Below, one piece after another: positions 15,090 to 18,751 of a stretch of 18,751 bases of DNA (positions are counted from its first letter, which is position 1; the number at the start of each line of letters is the position of its first letter). This DNA comes from Myxococcota bacterium. GTDB lineage: Bacteria > Myxococcota_A > UBA9160 > PR03. The stretch spans positions 1-18,751 of the forward strand of contig JASJBO010000075.1 in the NCBI GenBank assembly GCA_030066475.1. The letters are read 5' to 3'. The notes beneath the pieces were generated by a model. That model was not told the origin of the DNA and did no database searches. It saw only the letters and a list, made by a program, of their open reading frames with translations. The translations under genes and the position numbers were made by a program.

Positions 15090-15583
15090 TGGATCCCGTG
15101 CTCGCGTTCCGCAGCATCACGGCCGCCGACGAGGCCTTCCTGTGCGACCTGTACGCCAGCACGCGCGAGGCGGAGCTCGAGCCGCTCGACTGGAGCGAGG
15201 CGCAGAAGCGCAGCTTCCTGCGCCAGCAGTTCGCCGCCCAGCACGCCTTCTACACCGAGCAGTTCCAGCGGGCGGTGTTCGAGATCGTCCAGCTCGACGG
15301 CGAGCCGGTCGGCCGGCTCTACGTCGACCGGCGCCCCGACGAGATCCGGCTGATCGACATCGCGCTGGTGCCCGCGCAGCGCGGCCGCGGGCTGGGAACC
15401 CGGCTGCTGCGCGAGCTGCTCGCGGAGGGCGAGCGCGTGGGCAAGCCCGTGCGCATCCACGTCGAGCACTTCAACCCGGCGCTGCGCCTCTACCGCCGGC
15501 TCGGCTTCGAGCCGATCGGCGACGAGGGGGTGTACCTGCTGATGCAGTGGTCGCCCGCGGCCGCGGCGCGCGAGGAGCGCTGA
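15089..15583 (+). CDS. GNAT family N-acetyltransferase
   Basis: 164 residues, a single GNAT domain. Motif A reads IDIALVPAQRGRGLGTRLL, with the acetyl-CoA pyrophosphate loop Arg98-Gly-Arg-Gly-Leu-Gly103. Motif B is in HVEHFNPALRLYRRLGFE, giving the usual N-x-x-A-x-x-L-Y-x-x-x-G-F pattern. It would transfer an acetyl group from acetyl-CoA to an amine in the cytoplasm; the acceptor cannot be predicted. Its start overlaps the third tail-collar gene's stop, and the second DUF6916-like gene starts five bases after its own stop. That embedding suggests that one of the operon's proteins, for instance the N-terminus of a collar protein, may be the substrate. This is inference only. Confidence 0.92.
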   Translation: MDPVLAFRSITAADEAFLCDLYASTREAELEPLDWSEAQKRSFLRQQFAAQHAFYTEQFQRAVFEIVQLDGEPVGRLYVDRRPDEIRLIDIALVPAQRGRGLGTRLLRELLAEGERVGKPVRIHVEHFNPALRLYRRLGFEPIGDEGVYLLMQWSPAAAAREER

Positions 15584-15588
15584 GCGCC

Positions 15589-15891
15589 GTGCTCGAGGAC
15601 CTCACCGCCGACAGCTTCCGACCCCACCTGAACACCGCCTTCGTCGTGCGGCGCGGCGAGCAGGACGACCTGCGCGCCGAGCTCGTCGAGGTGACGCCGC
15701 TCGGGACCGCGGGCGCTGCGGCCAGCGCGCGGCGCGCGCCCTTCTCGCTGCTCTTCCGCGCGCGCAACGCGGCCGGCCTCGAGCAGCGGGTCTACCGGCT
15801 GGAGCACCCCCGGCTCGGGGTGCTCGAGCTGTTCCTGGTTCCCGTCGATCGCGACGCGGACGCTGTGATCGTCGAAGCCGTGTTTACCTAG
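15589..15891 (+). CDS. DUF6916-like single-domain protein
   Basis: 100 residues from GTG 15589, five bases after the acetyltransferase stop. An upstream GAGGAG lies 11 bases from the start. The protein is one compact beta-rich domain: FVVRRGEQDDLRAELVEVTP, FSLLFRARN, YRLEHPRLGVLELFLVPVD and a closing EAVFT. This follows the DUF6916 pattern and is homologous in layout to the first gene of the operon, but without a signal peptide, so it should stay in the cytoplasm unless carried out by another system. The frame is open far upstream, antisense-like, through the acetyltransferase gene; that extension is not protein-like. It closes the operon; a possible hairpin follows. Confidence 0.78.
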   Translation: MLEDLTADSFRPHLNTAFVVRRGEQDDLRAELVEVTPLGTAGAAASARRAPFSLLFRARNAAGLEQRVYRLEHPRLGVLELFLVPVDRDADAVIVEAVFT

Positions 15892-15900
15892 GAAACGATC

Positions 15901-15938
15901 GGCGGACGGGCCCGGAAGTTGCCGTGCTCTCGTCCGCT
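15901..15938 (+). promoter_or_regulatory. Inverted repeat between the collar operon and the PEP-CTERM gene
   Basis: GCGGACG at 15902-15908 pairs with CGTCCGC at 15931-15937. Two further pairs on the loop side (one G-U, one G-C) extend the stem, with a loop of about 18-22 bases. It lies between the DUF6916-like stop and the PEP-CTERM ribosome site (GAGGA, 15942-15946). There is no T tract, so it is at best a weak terminator or a leader hairpin; an operator is also possible. Confidence 0.35.
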
Positions 15939-15952
15939 TGCGAGGACCGACG

Positions 15953-17839
15953 ATGAGATACTCGCTCCGACTGCTGGTCGGAATGCTGGCCATCCTCTTG
16001 GAAGGGGCCGCGCCCGCCGGCGCGCTCACCATCGCGACGTTCGAAGGCGGTGGAGACGGCTTCAGCTACACCGACCCCGACAACTGGAATCCCGCGGTGG
16101 TCCCGCTCGACGGCGCGGAGACCTACCGCGCGGTGCTCCCGGCGGGCGCCGACGTGACGGCCTCGGGGCTCCCGATGAGCGCCGTGGTCTCCGAGGTGCA
16201 GGTCGCCGACGGCGCCGCGCTGCGGGTCGAGGGCGGGAGCACGCTCACGGTGCTCGGCGCGGCCGACCTGGCGGGCACGGTCGTCGTCGCCAACGCCGAC
16301 AGCCGACTGCGGGCCAACGGACCGGGCACCGCGCTCTCGGGCGGCCGCTCACAGCTGCGTGCCCAGGGCGGCGGTCGGCTCGAGGTCGCGGCCCCTTCGA
16401 TCGCCTCGCTCGACCTGTGGATGCCCTATCCGATGACGCTGGCGCTGCTCGAGGCGCGCGGCATCGGCTCGGTGCTCGACGCGTCCACGGCCACCAGCCT
16501 CGATGCCGGCTTCGACGACGGCAGCGACGCGGTGGACAACACCCAGCTCGTGGCGGCGGACGGCCCGAGCTTCCTGAACCTGTTCGGCGTCGAGACGATC
16601 ACCGGGCCGGTGCGCGAGGGAGACCGGCTCGATCTGCTGCTCCAGGACGGCGGTCTGATCGACCTGTCGTCGCTGCGCAGCATCGCGAGCGCCGACCGCG
16701 GCGTCACGCGCGTGCTGCTGCGCAACGGGTTCTACGAGGTCCTGATGCCCGTCCTCGAAGAGGCCGACCAGGTGATCTTCGACCTCGAGGGCGGCTTCGC
16801 GCTGGTCGGCATCGAGGGTCGACTGGTCCAAACCACCACCGAGATCTACTCGAGCAGCGAGTCGAGCACCACGGACGTGATCGCCGCTCGGGTCGGCGGG
16901 TCGATCGAGGATCCGCCGTTCCTCGAGCTGTCGACCCTCGAGCACCTCGACGCCGGCTTCGACGACGGCAGCGCGGCGCTGGTGAACGTGCAGCGCGTGG
17001 TCGCCGGGCCGGGCACCCACGTGAGCCTGCCGATGCTGGCGCGGGTCTCGACGCCCGTGCGCCCGGAGGACCGCCTCGAGTTCGTCGTTTCCGCAGAGGC
17101 CTCGATGGACCTGAGCGCGCTGCGGACGATCGAGAGCGTCGGCAGTGGCCCGGTGCGCTTCGAGGTGGGCGGCGCACTGGCACTCGGCAGCCTGAGCGTC
17201 TCGGTGGCAACGCAGAACTTCGTCACCGACACGGTGGATGTGGACGGTGACTACTCACTGAGCACCGGCAGCCTGCTCAGCCTCGGCTCGACGGATGCCG
17301 TGACCGGGACGGTCGAGATCGGCGGCGACCTCGACCTGGGGATCACCGATCCGGACGCCTTCCGCGCCGCAGACGGCGTCGTCGGGTTCCAGGGCGCGCC
17401 GCCCGACACCGTGCAGCGCCTCGAGGTGGCGGGACGCGACCTGGGGACCGACCCGGGGCCGCTGCCCGACACCAACTTCGCGATCGGACGGCTCGTCGTG
17501 GGCCGCCCCTTCGGCGAGCCCAGCACGCTGCAGCTCGTCGACGCCATCGACAACGGCAACCGCAGCGGCGGGAGCGAGGCGCTCTACCTGCTCGGCTTCG
17601 GCGCCATCGACGGCCTGCGGATCCGACCCGGCTCGACGCTCGCGCTGAACCGCCTCAACGCCTACTCCTTCGACCAGGCCAGCGGCGAGCTCGTGCACCT
17701 GAACGCGCTGTTCGGACCGGGCGAGACCGAGATCCCCTTCGACGAGGGCACGCTGCTGCTGCCCGAGCCCGCCACGGCGGCCGCGGCCCTGGGCGCGCTC
17801 GCGGCGCTGGGCTGGCGACGGGGTCGCCGCCGCGCATGA
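15953..17839 (+). CDS. PEP-CTERM surface protein with internal duplication
   Basis: 628 residues from ATG 15953, which has a GAGGA site six bases upstream. Signal peptide about 1-24 (ending APAGA). An opening block FSYTDPDNWNPAVVP, as in autotransporter-adhesin-like beta-solenoids, is followed by an Ala/Gly/Asp-rich beta domain. Two copies of an approximately 149-residue unit begin at residues 183 and 332. Both open LDAGFDDGS and continue to a D-R-L-x-x-x-x and a DLSSLRSI/DLSALRTI strand. The C-terminus LLPEPATAAAALGALAALGW plus RRGRRR is a classic PEP-CTERM signal, expected to be cut by exosortase and attached at the envelope. No enzymatic motif is seen. It lies 61 bp after the collar operon and may be partly read through from it. 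Confidence 0.88.
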   Translation: MRYSLRLLVGMLAILLEGAAPAGALTIATFEGGGDGFSYTDPDNWNPAVVPLDGAETYRAVLPAGADVTASGLPMSAVVSEVQVADGAALRVEGGSTLTVLGAADLAGTVVVANADSRLRANGPGTALSGGRSQLRAQGGGRLEVAAPSIASLDLWMPYPMTLALLEARGIGSVLDASTATSLDAGFDDGSDAVDNTQLVAADGPSFLNLFGVETITGPVREGDRLDLLLQDGGLIDLSSLRSIASADRGVTRVLLRNGFYEVLMPVLEEADQVIFDLEGGFALVGIEGRLVQTTTEIYSSSESSTTDVIAARVGGSIEDPPFLELSTLEHLDAGFDDGSAALVNVQRVVAGPGTHVSLPMLARVSTPVRPEDRLEFVVSAEASMDLSALRTIESVGSGPVRFEVGGALALGSLSVSVATQNFVTDTVDVDGDYSLSTGSLLSLGSTDAVTGTVEIGGDLDLGITDPDAFRAADGVVGFQGAPPDTVQRLEVAGRDLGTDPGPLPDTNFAIGRLVVGRPFGEPSTLQLVDAIDNGNRSGGSEALYLLGFGAIDGLRIRPGSTLALNRLNAYSFDQASGELVHLNALFGPGETEIPFDEGTLLLPEPATAAAALGALAALGWRRGRRRA

Positions 17840-17859
17840 CGCGATCGTCGCCGGCTTGA
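17836..17859 (+). other. Seven-codon frame bridging two genes (leader or frameshift scar)
   Basis: An ATG at 17836 overlaps the PEP-CTERM stop as ATGA, the usual mark of coupled translation. It reads only MTRSSPA before TGA at 17857, which itself overlaps the TTG start of the ligase-like gene. Either ribosomes hop through this mini-frame, or one base is missing here and the ATG is the true start of the ligase-like gene. Confidence 0.3.
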
Positions 17860-18751
17860 CGGCCGCGCTGCGCGTCGCGACCGCGCTGGTGCTGCTCCAC
17901 CTGCTGCTGTCGCCCCTGCTGTTCTCGGTCTTCACGCTCGAGTCGTTCGAGCGCGCCAAGGCGTCGTGGCTGCACGCCGCCGCGCTGGCGCTGGCGGGCG
18001 CCGGCGCGGCCGGGCTGCTCGAGCTCGGCGCGGCGGGCGCCTCGCAGGCTGCCCGCGCGCTGGCCGTGCTGGGGATCGGTCTGTGGCGGCGCGGCGATCG
18101 CGCGGGGGCGCGAGGCCTGGCGCTCGTCGTCGCGCTCGTGCTGGCCGCGGGCCTCGCCGGGCTGACCACGGGACCGGGCCGCGAGCTGGCCCGCCATGCG
18201 CGCGCGCGCGCGGAGCGCGCGCTCGCCCCCGAGCGCGAGCCGCGCAGCGAGCTCTGGCGACTCGGCGCCAGCATGTTCGCCGCCCATCCCGGGCTGGGCG
18301 TCGGGCTCGACGCGTTCCAGCTCGCCTACCCCGCGCACCAGTCGCCCGACTCGTGGCGCTTCCGACCCGACCAGGCGCCACGGCACGCCCACAACGAGAT
18401 CCTGAACGTCGCGGCCACCCAGGGCCTGGTGGGACTCGCGGCGGTCGCCCTGCTCGGGCTCGGGTGCTGGCGGGCCGCGCGGCGCGCCCTGCGCGAACGC
18501 GACGCGGCCGACGCCCTCGCCTGCTGCGCCGGTCTCGCCGCCTTCGTCGTGCACGGAACGCTCTCGTCGCCCGCCATCGCGATCGGCGTGTTCGCGACGA
18601 CGTGGATGGGCCTGCTCTCGGCGCGGACCGCAGCGCCGCCGGAGCCGGACGCGCGGCGCGAACCCGGAGCGTGGGGCTTCGGGCTCGCCGCCGCGCTCGG
18701 CGCCGTGGCGTTCGCGGGCAACGCGCTCGCCGCGGGCGCGTCTCGGGGCCC
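17856..18751 (+). CDS. O-antigen ligase (Wzy_C/WaaL-like) membrane protein, partial
   Basis: 298 residues visible; the gene continues past the window end. Membrane segments are at about 7-26, 38-55, 66-78, 86-103, 185-203, 219-236 and 240-256, with another near 274-293. The large loop carries GVGLDAFQLAYP and then RHAHNEILNVAATQGLVG (176-193), the H-x-H-N signature of O-antigen ligase/polymerase proteins. A family-like VVHGTLSSPAIAIG segment follows. Such enzymes join polysaccharide to lipid A, or polymerise repeat units, on the periplasmic side. Only about 110 residues precede the loop, where relatives have roughly twice that or more, so several helices seem to be missing around residues 58-68. 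The TTG start has no clear ribosome site; see the ATG at 17836. The PEP-CTERM neighbour fits a surface-polysaccharide context. Confidence 0.72.
   Translation, partial: MTAALRVATALVLLHLLLSPLLFSVFTLESFERAKASWLHAAALALAGAGAAGLLELGAAGASQAARALAVLGIGLWRRGDRAGARGLALVVALVLAAGLAGLTTGPGRELARHARARAERALAPEREPRSELWRLGASMFAAHPGLGVGLDAFQLAYPAHQSPDSWRFRPDQAPRHAHNEILNVAATQGLVGLAAVALLGLGCWRAARRALRERDAADALACCAGLAAFVVHGTLSSPAIAIGVFATTWMGLLSARTAAPPEPDARREPGAWGFGLAAALGAVAFAGNALAAGASRG

Noticed and set aside
15909..15930. Possible second sigma-54 promoter before the large PEP-CTERM gene
   Set aside because: GG and GC are 10 bases apart, but the surrounding bases miss most of TGGCAC and part of TTGC, so it is no better than chance at this GC content.

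Overview
The window is extremely GC-rich and gene-dense. It looks like the end of a contig from an environmental, diderm, deltaproteobacterium- or Myxococcota-like bacterium. That placement rests on GC bias, PEP-CTERM sorting signals, beta-helix/DUF11 secreted proteins, a nadK-recN pair, a REC-GGDEF protein and a sigma-54-type promoter. No rRNA, tRNA, CRISPR array, integrase or transposase is visible. Bases 1 to about 120 are near-pure G/C homopolymer and look like an assembly or read-end artefact.

Layout. (1) 133-4112, minus strand: a housekeeping operon nadK > recN > FHA-domain protein > membrane-anchored M23 peptidase. nadK and recN overlap by four bases. (2) 4183-5520, plus: rarA (mgsA), divergent from nadK. 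(3) 5517-7753, minus: a CnoX-like thioredoxin/TPR protein > REC-GGDEF diguanylate cyclase > small two-helix membrane protein. The last gene shares a CTAG stop palindrome with rarA. (4) 7867-8803, plus: a small polytopic membrane protein and a carboxymuconolactone decarboxylase-family protein. (5) 8688-12849, minus: three secreted proteins in a row. They are a 926-residue DUF11/cadherin-like/beta-helix protein, a dockerin-like protein and a cohesin-like PEP-CTERM protein. The last carries a 51-nt tandem repeat inside its N-terminal coding region. (6) 12850-13092: a divergent control region with a near-consensus -24/-12 (sigma-54) promoter facing right and a perfect 7-3-7 inverted repeat about 90 bp upstream of it. 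(7) 13093-15891, plus: a compact operon of a DUF6916-like Tat-exported protein, three paralogous tail-collar (MdpB-like) proteins, a GNAT acetyltransferase and a second DUF6916-like protein. (8) 15953-18751, plus: a 628-residue PEP-CTERM protein with an internal duplication, then an O-antigen-ligase-like membrane protein cut by the window end and apparently lacking several expected helices.

How it fits together. The left part is DNA repair, NAD(P) metabolism, envelope maintenance, redox/proteostasis and c-di-GMP signalling. The right part is dedicated to the cell surface: PEP-CTERM anchors, a possible cohesin/dockerin pair, a surface beta-helix and a polysaccharide ligase. The tail-collar/DUF6916/GNAT operon embedded there is conserved-looking but functionally unexplained. 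Its sigma-54 promoter echoes the RpoN/PrsK/PrsR control reported for PEP-CTERM genes in floc-forming bacteria. It is the best candidate for an undescribed system in this window.
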